Shown: positions 7,235-17,093 of the stretch, one piece after another
How the letters are laid out: the number at the start of each line of letters is the position of its first letter
Numbering within the stretch: the first letter of the stretch is position 1
Assembly: GCA_963846495.1 (NCBI GenBank)
Contig: CAWJWP010000029.1
Location: 1-64,000 of the forward strand
Direction: 5' to 3'
Origin: DASYQD01 sp963846495
GTDB taxonomy: Bacteria > Acidobacteriota > Thermoanaerobaculia > Multivoradales > JAIOJS01
DNA: 64,000 bases
Position numbers and translations under genes: made by a program
Notes under the pieces: generated by a model
Database searches by the model: none
What the model saw: only the letters and a program-made list of their open reading frames with translations
What the model was told of the DNA's origin: nothing

Positions 7235-7678
7235 CTACGACAGCTGCTGCCCGCGCGGCTCCGAGATCCGCTCGACGACCTGGCCGATGGTGTCGTCGGT
7301 CTCGCCGTCCTCGAGCGCCAGGTCGGCCTGGGCGATGATGCCGACGCAGCAGCCGTCCTCGTCGACGACCGGCACGCGGCGCACCTGCAGGTCGGCCATC
7401 AGCTGCTCGACCGCCTCGAGGTCGTCCTCGGGCCCGACGGCGCTGACCTCGGTGCTCATCAGGTCCTTGACCGGCGTCTCCGGCGAACGCCCGCGGGCGA
7501 CGCCGCGCAGCGCGATGTCGCGGTCGGTGACGACGCCGACGAGGAAGCGCGACTCGTCGTCCTCGACGACGGGGATGCACCCACAGTCGTTCTCTTCCAT
7601 GAGCTGGGCGGCCTGCTGGGCGGTGCTGTGGGGAGTGCAGCAGGCGGGATTCGCGGTCATCAGCTCGCTCGCCTTCAT
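7235..7678 (-). CDS. CBS-pair domain protein
   Basis: The 147-residue protein consists of two CBS motifs. The first runs about residues 7-60 (C-G-C-I-P-V-V-E-D-D, then V-V-T-D-R-D-I) and the second about 70-125 (V-R-R-V-P-V-V-D-E-D-G, then I-A-Q-A-D-L). CBS pairs bind adenosyl nucleotides and regulate or sense energy state; single-pair proteins like this often act as stress or signalling modules. AAGGAGG lies ahead of the ATG at 7676-7678. It is monocistronic. Confidence 0.9.
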   Translation of the reverse strand: MKASELMTANPACCTPHSTAQQAAQLMEENDCGCIPVVEDDESRFLVGVVTDRDIALRGVARGRSPETPVKDLMSTEVSAVGPEDDLEAVEQLMADLQVRRVPVVDEDGCCVGIIAQADLALEDGETDDTIGQVVERISEPRGQQLS

Positions 7679-7849
7679 GATTCTCGGCCTCCTTGAGAAC
7701 GGGTGGGGACGCTTCCCCGCCGTACTCGTGGCAAGAAGTGAGCCAGACGCCGCCCGCGCGCCGCTCTCGACGGCAGCCGGCAGCTCTCGCCAACGTCGCG
7801 TCGGCGACCGCCGTCCGACCTTGTAAGCGATACAGCCGAGCTGTAACGG

Positions 7850-8262
7850 TTACTCCGACTCGCCGCCGCCGGCGAGCAGCGCCCGCAGCCGCGGCAGCAC
7901 CGGCACGTCGGCCTCCGCCCAGTCGAGCGCGTCGAGCTCCGCCGCGCTCACCCAGCGCGCCTCCGAGTGCTCGAGCAGCCGAAGCTCGCCGTCGGCCGCG
8001 AGCGCCGCGACATAAACGTCGAGCCGCACCCTCAACTCGCCGTCAGCGGCGTAACCGGTGCTGAGCAGCTCGCCGACGTCGACGTCAACCCCAGCTCCTC
8101 GCGCAGCTCGCGCGCAAGCGCGGCACGCGGGTCCTCACCGTCCTCGACCTTGCCGCCAGGAAACTCCCACTTGCCGGCCAACCGCATCCGCGGCCCACGA
8201 CGCGTCGCGAGGCAACGGCCGTCGCGCAAGATCGCCGCGCCGACGACATGAACCTCGCGCAC
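7850..8262 (-). pseudogene. NUDIX hydrolase (MutT-like), one frameshift
   Basis: A MutT-type nucleotide pyrophosphohydrolase that would remove oxidised dGTP. The NUDIX box is intact: G-G-K-V-E-D-G-E-D, then R-E-L-R-E-E-L-G. Just after L-R-E-E-L-G one G is missing from a G run (about 8087); restoring it gives continuous D-V-D-V-G-E-L-L-S-T-G-Y joined to V-R-L-D-V-Y-V-A-A-L. A homopolymer site makes an assembly error the likely cause. The start is GTG 8260-8262, seven bases after a TAGCAT box, so the mRNA is probably leaderless. Total length of about 137 residues is normal for the family. Confidence 0.85.
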
Positions 8263-8269
8263 TGCGCGG

Positions 8270-8275
8270 ATGCTA
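8270..8275 (-). promoter_or_regulatory. -10 box of the NUDIX gene (leaderless)
   Basis: TAGCAT on the minus strand, seven bases before the GTG start codon, and no Shine-Dalgarno sequence. This spacing puts the transcription start at or next to the start codon. Confidence 0.45.
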
Positions 8276-8292
8276 GCCGCTTCCCCAATCCA

Positions 8293-8484
8293 GGGATCGT
8301 GGTGGGCGCGGCGCGGCCCGGGGGCGCCGTGGCGGGGCCTCCGACGGGCGCACTCGTCAGGCGGCGTTAGGCAACGGCAGTTGCTCGCGCCCGTCGGCGA
8401 GCGAGCAACTCCGCCTGCATGTCACACATTGCGAGCGTGCCCCGCGGCGGCGCCCCCGGGCCGCGCCGCGCCCACCACGATCCC
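8293..8484. repeat. 192-bp nested inverted-repeat element
   Basis: Two perfect 36-bp inverted arms (8293-8328 and 8449-8484, beginning GGGATCGTGGTGGG) flank 120 bp. Inside are further nested inverted repeats: AGTTGCTCGC against GCGAGCAACT, and CGACGGGCGC against GCGCCCGTCG. It fills the gap upstream of ettA. It could be a small non-autonomous mobile element or a very stable RNA or cruciform structure. No ORF is present. Confidence 0.75.
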
Positions 8485-8572
8485 GCGCCTGTCACGTCCT
8501 GGCAGCCACCAGCCCGATGTGGGATCATGCGCGGCCGACCTCTGCCTTCCTATCCCCACCTCAGGAGCGAAC

Positions 8573-10255
<1,683 letters not shown>

Positions 10256-10424
10256 CGGCGTCGACAGGCGGGCACCGTGGGCAAAGACGGCGGGCGCCGA
10301 GCCCGCCCTACCGCGCTGCATCGTCACGAGTGATCAACCGCCCACCCGTGTAGGGCGGCCTCCGCGGCCGCCGTTCCGTCCGGAGACGGCGGCAACGCAG
10401 GCGTGACGAAAGCGCAGTGGCGCG

Positions 10425-11021
10425 CTACGGCTCGACCGGCAATCCCGCTTGCCGCCAGGCGGCGATGCCGCCGAGCAGCGTCGAGACTTCGGTGTAGCCG
10501 TTCTGCAGGAGCTGCAGCGCCGCACGGGCGCTGGTGGCTTCCTGGTGTCAAGCGCAGTAGGTGATGATCGTCTTGTCGCGCGGCAGCTCGTTCATCCGTA
10601 CGAGGAGGGCGTCGGTCGGGATGTGGAGCGCGCCCGCGACGTGGCCGCTGTCGTAGCTGCCCTTGTCGCGCACGTCGACGATGACGGCGCGCCCTTGCTC
10701 GTGCAGGGCTTTGGCTTCGGCCACCGAGATGCGGTGCACCTCTGCCGCGCTGCCGGGCACCGGCGCGGCGACGGGCGCCGCGGGCGGAGCGGCGGGCGCC
10801 GGCTTGACCGCCACCTCGGGTGTCGGCGGTGCGACGGTTGCGGGCGGCGGCGCCGATTCGACGCTGGCGCCGCCGGCTGGTGGTTGAGCTTGCGCCACCG
10901 AGGCCGCCGGCGCGGCAGCGGGCGCGGTCGAGCTGCCGTTGGCGGGCGCTCGCGAGTGGTCGCAGCCGCCGCAGGCGAGGGCCAGCAGGGCAGCTCCCAA
11001 GGACAAGGCTGAGCTTCGCAT
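10425..11021 (-). CDS. rhodanese-like lipoprotein with in-frame TGA (candidate selenoprotein)
   Basis: A 198-residue periplasmic protein: signal peptide with a lipobox-like L-A-L-A-C, an Ala/Pro-rich linker to about residue 95, then a rhodanese domain (V-I-V-D-V-R-D ... Y-D-S-G-H-V-A-G-A-L-H-I-P). The active-site loop reads T-Y-C-A, then TGA (codon 158, 10548-10550), then H-Q-E-A-T-S-A-R-A-A. Past the TGA the same frame continues as a normal rhodanese tail (V-S-T-L-L-G-G-I-A-A-W) to a TAG. In related proteins the loop has a C-x-C-P-x-E pattern, so the TGA sits at a Cys position, as expected for selenocysteine. A hairpin follows it. AGGAGG precedes the ATG. Without recoding the protein would lose the end of its active site. 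Confidence 0.8.
10506..10544 (-). promoter_or_regulatory. candidate bacterial SECIS hairpin
   Basis: Immediately after the in-frame TGA the minus strand folds as an outer stem CAGGA/TCCTG and an inner 7-bp stem CAGCGCC/GGCGCTG closed by the loop CGTGC. The loop begins 21 bases after the TGA and has G as its second base. Both features fit the loose consensus for bacterial SECIS elements, as I recall it. Confidence 0.55.
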
Positions 11022-11080
11022 CGTCGTCGCCTCCTTCGCGTCCGGCGTTCTGCGAACGCGATGCCGGCGCGATGCGGAGC

Positions 11081-11614
11081 TTACTGCGAGGACAGCAGCG
11101 GCAGGTTGGGGAAGCGTTCGGGTTGGTGGAAGTCGGGCTGCTCGCCCGGCAGCGGCGTTGCGGCGAGGAAGCGGCGAGCGGCGCCTTCGCCGTGAATGGC
11201 GTACGCGTTGGCTCGCCACGGCGGCGGCGGGAACAGCTCGCGGTCGAGTCGCGCGGCGCCGATCCAGCGCGCGCCGCACTGCCGAGCACGGAACGCGAGA
11301 GGAAGCTGTGCGTCGACGACGTGGCGGATGCCCTGCAGCCGCAGCACGAGATGGTGGCCCCACGGCGAGAGCTCGACTTCGGTGTAGCGATCGTCGCGGC
11401 CGGCGACGAATAGCTCGACGACCTCGTGCTCCCACAGGCGATCCGTCGGTCCCGGCTCGCCGGGTGGCGGCGGATCGTGGTGGAACGGCGCGCTCACGAC
11501 GATGCGCAGGTCGCGATCGCTGAGGCGCAGCCGCACACGAACCCGCTCATCGGCGGCGATCGGTTGGCCGTCCCACGTGGAACCGACGACGAGCTCGACG
11601 ATCGGAGATCTCAA
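11081..11614 (-). CDS. DOMON-like / CBM9-like domain protein
   Basis: The 177-residue protein resembles DOMON-like, carbohydrate-binding-family-9-type beta sandwiches: V-R-V-R-L-R-L-S-D-R-D-L near residue 25, L-W-E-H-E-V-V-E-L-F-V near 62, Y-T-E-V-E-L-S-P-W-G near 77. Such domains bind sugars or haem in longer proteins; stand-alone copies have no settled role. There is no signal peptide. The start is a TTG at 11612-11614 without a clear ribosome site, so it is uncertain. Confidence 0.7.
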   Translation of the reverse strand: MRSPIVELVVGSTWDGQPIAADERVRVRLRLSDRDLRIVVSAPFHHDPPPPGEPGPTDRLWEHEVVELFVAGRDDRYTEVELSPWGHHLVLRLQGIRHVVDAQLPLAFRARQCGARWIGAARLDRELFPPPPWRANAYAIHGEGAARRFLAATPLPGEQPDFHQPERFPNLPLLSSQ

Positions 11615-11640
11615 GAGTCGATCGGAAGGATATCGACCTC

Positions 11641-11716
11641 GTCATCGCGAGCGAAGCGAAGCGATCTCGATGGTGCGAGATCGAGATTGCTTCGTCGCTG
11701 CGCTCCTCGCAATGAC
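11641..11716. repeat. REP/BIME-like palindromic repeat, copy 1
   Basis: GTCATCGCGAGCGAAGCGAA... pairs with ...GCTGCGCTCCTCGCAATGAC across a short spacer. It is the same dispersed palindrome family as at 14510-14585, 16999-17075 and 29559-29659, and lies between the DOMON-like gene and PBP1A. This repeat family is widespread in bacterial intergenic regions. Confidence 0.85.
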
Positions 11717-11761
11717 GGGGTTGCGCTGCAGCGAGCCTCGCCACGCCGCTGCGGTGTCGTC

Positions 11762-14456
11762 TCAACCGGGCGGCGGCGCGGTGGGCTCCGTCGCCGGCGG
11801 CGGCTCGTCGGGCTCTTCCGCCTGCGGCGGCTCGCTCGGCACCGCGGCCGGCGGCGGCTGGCTCGGCTGCACCGGTGGCAGCGTCTGCGGAGGCTTCGGC
11901 TGCGGTTGCTGAGGCTGCGGCTGTTGCGGCTGCTGCGGTTGCGGCGCCGTCGCGCCCGGCGACGGCGGCTCCGTCGACGGCTCGACCGGCGGCAGCGGCC
12001 CGCCGGGTGGCGCCGTCGCCTCGCCCTCCTCGCCCTCGCGGCTCGGCGCGAAGGGCGTCAGGTCCGGCGTCTCCGGCTCCCCGCCGAAGGGCGCCGACTC
12101 GTAGTCCGTGGTGAGCGGCTCGAGGTACGGCGTCGGCGTCGCTTCCGGCATCGGGTAGGGCGACGAGCCGAACCACCCCTGGACGCGCTGCCACCAGTTG
12201 AGGCCGCCGGTCGGGCAGACCTCGGGCGGCTCGGAGCCGGCGAGGAAGACCTCGCGATACATCTTCCCCGAGGCGGGATGGCAGCCGTCGGCGATCACTT
12301 CGCCGGTCATCGCGTCGACCGAGCGGTGGACGACGCCGCCCGGCGCCGGCCAGCCGCCGGGGTGGCGGCGGTGCGAGTAGATGTTGCGTGCGATGCGCCC
12401 CCACACCGGCGCCGCGAGGGTGCCGCCGCTGGCGCCTTTGACGATGGTGTGCGGCTGGTCGAAGCCGATCCACACCGTGCCCACGACGTCGGGCGTGTAG
12501 CCGACGAACCAGACGTCCTGCCGCTCGTTGGTGGTGCCCGTCTTGCCCGCGGTGGGCACGCCGATGCCGCCGGCGCCCGTGCCGGTGCCGCGGCGCACCG
12601 CGTCGCGCAAGCAGGTCGGTGACGACGTAGGCCACCGCCGGGTCGAGCACCTGCTTGCTGCTCGGCTCGTCGTCGGCGCGCCAGAGCACCTCGCCCTCCT
12701 CGTCCTCGACGCGCAGCACGAAGCGCGGGCGCACTTCGTTGCCGAGGTTGGCGAAGGCGGTGTAGGCGCGTGTGAGCTCGAGCGGCGTCGCCGACGAGGC
12801 GCCGAGCGCCGCCGACGGCTGGCGCGGCACGCGCGGCAGCCCCATCTCCTCGGCCAGCTCGGCGATGCGGTCGATGCCGATCGACTCGGCGAGGCGCACG
12901 GTGGCGACGTTGCGCGACTGCACGATGGCGTCGCGCATCGTCACCGAGGGCAGGTAGGAGTCGCCGAAGTTGCGCGGCTTCCACACCTCGCCGCCGGTGA
13001 AGCGGATCTCCAGCGGCTGGTCGGAGAACCGCTGCGTCGGCGGGATGCCGGCGGCGATCGCCGAGGCGTAGACGAAGGGCTTGAACGAGCTGCCCACCTG
13101 CCGCCGCGCCTGCTCGACGCGGTCGAAGCGCGAGTGGCGGAAGTCGCGGCCGCCCACCCACACCAGCACGTCGCCGGTGCTCGCCTCGACGAACATCACC
13201 GCGCCCTGCAGGTAGTCGGTGCCTTCCTCGTCGCCGGTCAAGAGGGTGGAGTAGCGCGCGCCGCGGAAGCGACCCCAGGTGCCGCGCTCGATGCGCGCCA
13301 GCTGCGCGTCGAGCTCGCGCTCGGCGGCGCGCTGCGCGCGCGCGTCGAGGGTGGTGATGACGCGCATGCGCTCGCGGTAGAAGCCGTCGCCGAAGCGGTC
13401 CTCGAGCTCGCGCCGCACCTCCTCGAGGAACCAGCCGGCGAAGGTGTCCTCCAGGAGGAGCTTGCGCGGCCGCTTGGTGACGCCGAGGCTGCGCTTGCGC
13501 GCCGTCGCCGCGGTGTCGGCGTCGATCTTCCCCTGCTCCTCCATCAGCGTCAGCACGAGGTCGCGCCGCTCGCGCGCGAGGTCGGGGTTGCGCCGCGGGT
13601 CGTAGCGGGTGGGCGCCTTGGGCAGCGCGGCGAGGAGCGCCGCCTCGGTGAGGCTGAGCGTCGATGCCGGGTGGCGGAAGTAGTGCTGCGACGCCGCCTC
13701 GATGCCGCGCACGCCGCCGCCGAAGTAGATGTGGTTGAGGTAGAGCTCGAGGATCTCGTCCTTGTCGTAGGCGCGCTCGATCGAGCCGGCGACGCGCGCC
13801 TCGAGCAGCTTGCGCCCCAGCGTGCGGTCCTGCCCCGGGATGCGCTCGGGGAAGACGTTGCGCGCGAGCTGCATGGTGATGGTGCTCGAGCCTTCGCGGA
13901 TGTCGCCGGCGCGCAGGTTGGCGAGCAACGCGCCGCCGATGCGGTGGAAGTCGATGCCGTGGTGCTCGCGGAAGCGCTTGTCCTCGACGGCGATGAAGGC
14001 GTCGGCGACGTGCTGCGGGAGGTCGGCGATCTTCACCACCTTGCGGTTGATGAGCGCCAGCGTGCCGACCTCGCGGCCGTAGCGGTCGATGACCTGCGGC
14101 GCGCCGTCGGGCTGGTAGGCGGCGAGGCGACCGACGTCGGGGCAGCCGCGGATGCCGCAGCGGGTCCAGAAGACGCCGCCGCCGAGGAGCAGCGCCGCGA
14201 AGGCGATGAGGGCGACGCGCGCGGCGCGGCGCCAGTCGAAGTAGGGCTGCTGTGGGCCGCGCCCGGGCGGCACCGGCCGCGGCGGCGGCGGCACGACCTG
14301 CGACGGCGGTACGACCGGCGGCGGCGGCTCGACCTGTGGCGGGATGAACTGCGGCTTCGTCGGGTCGTCCGGCGACACCGGATGCTTGGGTGCGCCAGGA
14401 GTTACGACGCGGCGAGGCGGCGGAGCTGGCTGCACGGTGGGCGCGAGAGCAAACAC
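11762..14456 (-). pseudogene. penicillin-binding protein 1A (PBP1A), one frameshift
   Basis: Bifunctional peptidoglycan synthase. After a Pro-rich cytoplasmic tail and one membrane helix (V-A-L-I-A-F-A-A-L-L-L) comes a GT51 transglycosylase (E-D-K-R-F-R-E-H-H, S-S-T-I-T-M-Q), then a transpeptidase with S-S-F-K, Q-S-R-N and K-T-G-T-T. A long Pro/Gln-rich tail (P-Q-P-Q-Q-P repeats) ends the protein. One extra base near 12608 (between V-T-D-L-L and R-D-A-V-R-R-G-T-G) shifts the frame; the two parts join cleanly if corrected. The start is uncertain, with GTG 14454-14456 a candidate; an upstream ATG lies in the repeat at 14510 and is unlikely. Essentiality of class A PBPs favours an assembly error. 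Confidence 0.9.
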
Positions 14457-14509
14457 CGCGCCATCCCGTCTGGCACGTTGCCCACGCGAGCGTTGTCGGC
14501 GCTCGACGG

Positions 14510-14585
14510 TCGAGATTGCTTCGTCGCTTCGCTCCTCGCAATGACGTTTGAACGTCATCGCGAGCGCAGCGAAGCGATCTCGATG
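14510..14585. repeat. REP/BIME-like palindromic repeat, copy 2
   Basis: CGAGATTGCTTCGTCGCTTC... (to 14546) pairs with GTCATCGCGAGCGCAGCGAA... (14554-14585). It lies between PBP1A and the OmpA-family gene. A conceptual translation would give R-H-C-E-E-R-S-D-E-A-I-S, a well-known artefact of this repeat. Confidence 0.85.
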
Positions 14586-14613
14586 CCTGACCGTCGACGA
14601 CGGTCGCGTATGC

Positions 14614-15295
14614 CTACTGCTTGTGGACGATCGCCTCCACGCGGCGGTTACGTTGGCGGCCGGCGTCGCTGGTGTTATCGGCCACCGGCTTGGTCTCGCC
14701 CAGGCCGCGTGTCGATAGGCGGCCCGCGTCGACTTGGTGCTTCGTCGTAAGCCAGGTCGCCACCGCTTGCGCGCGGCGCTCGGAGAGCTTCAGGTTGTAG
14801 GCGTCGTCGCCCTTCGAGTCGGTGTGGCCGAAGAGCTCGACGCGGCCGCTGGGGTAGGCGGCGATGATGGTGGCGAGCTGCGCCAGCGCGTCGGCGGCGT
14901 CGGGTCGGATGTCGGCCTTGTCGAAGTCGAACAACACGTCGGCCGGCAGCTCGACGCGCACCACGAGCGCCGTCTCCTGCGCGCCGAGGTCGCGCTTGGC
15001 CGCTTCGAGGTCGCGCACGGAGGCGACGATGCCGGTGCCGCCGCCGGCGACGCCGGCCGTGAGCCCGACGATGTTGCGCACGTCGGCGAGGACGGCGAGC
15101 GCCCGCTTGGCGCCCAGCCGCGCCACCGCCGCTTCCGCCGCGGCCTCGGTCGCCGGGTCCCAGGCGTCGGCGTACGGCGAGTCGGCGGCCGCGGCCGGCG
15201 CCGCGCCGGCAACGGCGACGATCGCCGCGACGAGGCACGCGGCCGCCGCGCCGCTCGAGCTTCGGGCAGCTCCTCAGCACGCGCGAGCGCTCCAC
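14614..15295 (-). pseudogene. OmpA-family outer-membrane/peptidoglycan-binding protein, probable frameshift
   Basis: The C-terminal OmpA domain is complete: V-L-F-D-F-D-K-A-D-I-R-P, L-F-G-H-T-D-S-K-G, N-L-K-L-S-E-R-R-A, R-G-L-G-E-T-K-P-V, and R-N-R-R-V-E. It binds peptidoglycan and anchors the outer membrane. A signal peptide (C-L-V-A-A-I-V-A-V-A-G-A-A-P-A-A-A-A) lies in the same frame upstream, but no start codon precedes it. A GTG at 15293-15295, three bases from the stop of the upstream gene, gives a charged leader in another frame. One indel near 15262 would join them. The gene probably follows the lipoprotein gene at 15297-15920 in an operon. Confidence 0.8.
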
Positions 15296-15296
15296 G

Positions 15297-15920
15297 TCAG
15301 CCGTCCTGGAACGCGAGGTCCTCGAACGGTGGCGTGTTCGGCAGCTGCAGCGTGATCGTCGTGACCTCGGCCGGCGGCGCCGGGAACTTGATCCACAGCA
15401 CGTGCGACTGCGCCGGGTCGAGGGTGTCGTACCAGCGGTCGGACCAGCCGCTGCGTATGCCGGCGATGTAGGTGCCCTTCTCGTCGCGCAGCACCTCGTA
15501 CTTCTTGGCGTTCGGCGCGTCCATGAGGTAGACGTCCTCGAACTTCACCTCGACCTGCTGCTTGTCGGGGCTGCCGTTGCGGAGGCGCACCTTGGCGGTG
15601 ACCGTGTTGCCCTTGCGGCGCAGCTCGGTCACCTCGGCGACGACGCCCGCCCAGTTGGTGTCCTGGCTCGCCAGCACGGCGCCGGCCGGCGCGGCGGCTG
15701 GCGGCGCGGCGGCGGGAGCCTGTGCCGGCGCTTCGGCGGCTGCGGGCGCCGGCGACGCGGCGCCGCCGCTGTCGGTGCCGGCGCTGAGGCCGCCGGCGGG
15801 CGCGGCCTCCGGTGAGGAGGTCTCTGGTGCCTTGGTGCACGCTCCGACGAGCAGAGCAGGCAACATCACCCCAGTCAGCATCATCGAAAGAAGCGCACGG
15901 AGAGTTCCGGGATGCGTCAT
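15297..15920 (-). CDS. lipoprotein with C-terminal DUF4352-like beta domain
   Basis: A 207-residue lipoprotein: signal peptide with L-L-V-G-A-C as lipobox, an Ala/Pro-rich linker to about residue 80, then a beta-rich domain (A-K-V-R-L-R-N-G-S, V-Y-L-M-D, T-T-I-T-L-Q-L-P). The domain resembles immunoglobulin-like DUF4352 modules that sit outside the cytoplasmic membrane. The ATG at 15918-15920 is preferred because GGAGG lies five bases upstream. The downstream OmpA-family gene suggests a shared envelope role. Confidence 0.75.
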   Translation of the reverse strand: MTHPGTLRALLSMMLTGVMLPALLVGACTKAPETSSPEAAPAGGLSAGTDSGGAASPAPAAAEAPAQAPAAAPPAAAPAGAVLASQDTNWAGVVAEVTELRRKGNTVTAKVRLRNGSPDKQQVEVKFEDVYLMDAPNAKKYEVLRDEKGTYIAGIRSGWSDRWYDTLDPAQSHVLWIKFPAPPAEVTTITLQLPNTPPFEDLAFQDG

Positions 15921-16000
15921 GGTCACCTCCGGCCGCTGGTCGTGGCGCCGCGGCGTCTCGTTCTCCCGCCGATCCTAACGCGGCTAAGATAAGCGAGGTC

Positions 16001-16984
16001 ATGCTGCAAGAGACCCCCTCGCTGTCCGCGCTCCTCGGTGAGCGCAACCCGGGGACGCCGCTCGAGCTCGACTGGCTGCGCGGCGTGCAGGTCAACAAGA
16101 GCGCCATCGAGCGCCGCGCCGCCACGCTGACGACGCGGCGGACGGTGAAGAAGGCGTGGCAGGCGGCGTGGCTGCTCCACGCCGTGCGCTGCATGGACCT
16201 GACGACGCTCTCCGGCGACGACACGCCGGGGCGCGTCGAACGGCTGTGCGCCAAGGCGCGCTCGCCGGTGCGGCGCGACCTGCTCGCCGACCTCGGGGTG
16301 CCCGACCTCGACCTCAAGGTGGGGGCGGTGTGCGTCTACCACCAGTTCGTCAAGACCGCCGTCGAGGCGCTGCGCGGCTCGGGCATCCCGGTGGCGGCGG
16401 TGTCGACCGGCTTCCCGGCCGGCCTCTCGCCGTTCGAGCAGCGCCTCGCCGAGATCGGCGCCTCGGTCGCCGCCGGCGCCGAGGAGATCGACATCGTCAT
16501 CACCCGCGCCCACGTGCTCACCGGCAACTGGCCGGCGCTCTACGACGAGGTGCGCGCCTTCCGCTCCGCCTGCGGCGAGGCGCACTTGAAGACGATCCTC
16601 GCCACGGGCGAGTTGGGGACGCTGCGCAACGTCTACAAGGCCGCGCTCGTCTGCATGATGGCGGGCGCCGATTTCATCAAGACCTCGACCGGCAAGGAGT
16701 CGATCAACGCGACGCTGCCGGTGTCGCTGGTGATGGTGCGCTCGATCCGCGAGTACTGGGAGAAGACCGGCTTCCGCATCGGCTTCAAGCCGGCGGGCGG
16801 CATCTCGCAGGCCAAGGACGCGCTGGCGTGGCTCATCCTGATCAAGGAGGAGCTCGGCCGCGAGTGGATGGAGCCGTCGCTCTTCCGCTTCGGCGCCAGC
16901 AGCCTGCTCGCCGACGTCGAGCGGCAGCTCGAGCACTTCGTGACGGGCAGGTACTCGGCGTACAACAGGCACCCGGTGGCATGA
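16001..16984 (+). CDS. deoC: deoxyribose-phosphate aldolase
   Basis: Cleaves 2-deoxyribose 5-phosphate to glyceraldehyde 3-phosphate and acetaldehyde in nucleoside salvage. The class I aldolase signature is clear: M-D-L-T-T-L, the Schiff-base region F-I-K-T-S-T-G-K, and G-F-K-P-A-G-G-I. At 327 residues it is the long form with an N-terminal extension, as in animals and many high-GC bacteria, rather than the 250-residue E. coli form. The start is ATG 16001 with GAGG just upstream. The following ALDH gene would oxidise the aldehyde product, a pairing often seen in bacteria. Confidence 0.95.
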   Translation: MLQETPSLSALLGERNPGTPLELDWLRGVQVNKSAIERRAATLTTRRTVKKAWQAAWLLHAVRCMDLTTLSGDDTPGRVERLCAKARSPVRRDLLADLGVPDLDLKVGAVCVYHQFVKTAVEALRGSGIPVAAVSTGFPAGLSPFEQRLAEIGASVAAGAEEIDIVITRAHVLTGNWPALYDEVRAFRSACGEAHLKTILATGELGTLRNVYKAALVCMMAGADFIKTSTGKESINATLPVSLVMVRSIREYWEKTGFRIGFKPAGGISQAKDALAWLILIKEELGREWMEPSLFRFGASSLLADVERQLEHFVTGRYSAYNRHPVA

Positions 16985-16998
16985 CGAACGATCTGATC

Positions 16999-17075
16999 GT
17001 CATTGCGAGGAGCGCAGCGACGAAGGCAATCTCGACCCCGCACCATCGAGATCGCTTCGCTTCGCTCGCGATGAC
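16999..17075. repeat. REP/BIME-like palindromic repeat, copy 3
   Basis: GTCATTGCGAGGAGCGCAGC... pairs with ...GCTTCGCTCGCGATGAC. It lies in the short gap between deoC and the ALDH gene, so transcripts joining the two would carry the hairpin. Confidence 0.85.
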
Positions 17076-17093
17076 GACGAGCCAAGGAGCCGT

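Noticed and set aside
8366..8372. GTTAGGC inside the inverted repeat before ettA considered as a stray integron core site
   Set aside because: No matching GCCTAAC partner or attC arms are present at the required distance.
10548..10550. TGA in the rhodanese gene read as a plain stop or an indel product
   Set aside because: Unlike the other broken genes, the frame does not change across it and a normal C terminus follows; recoding explains it better, though a C-to-A type base error cannot be excluded.
12528..14750. A 740-codon open frame on the plus strand, antisense to PBP1A
   Set aside because: It mirrors the high-GC PBP1A gene, has Arg/Ala/Leu-rich composition and no recognisable domain, while the minus strand encodes all PBP1A motifs.
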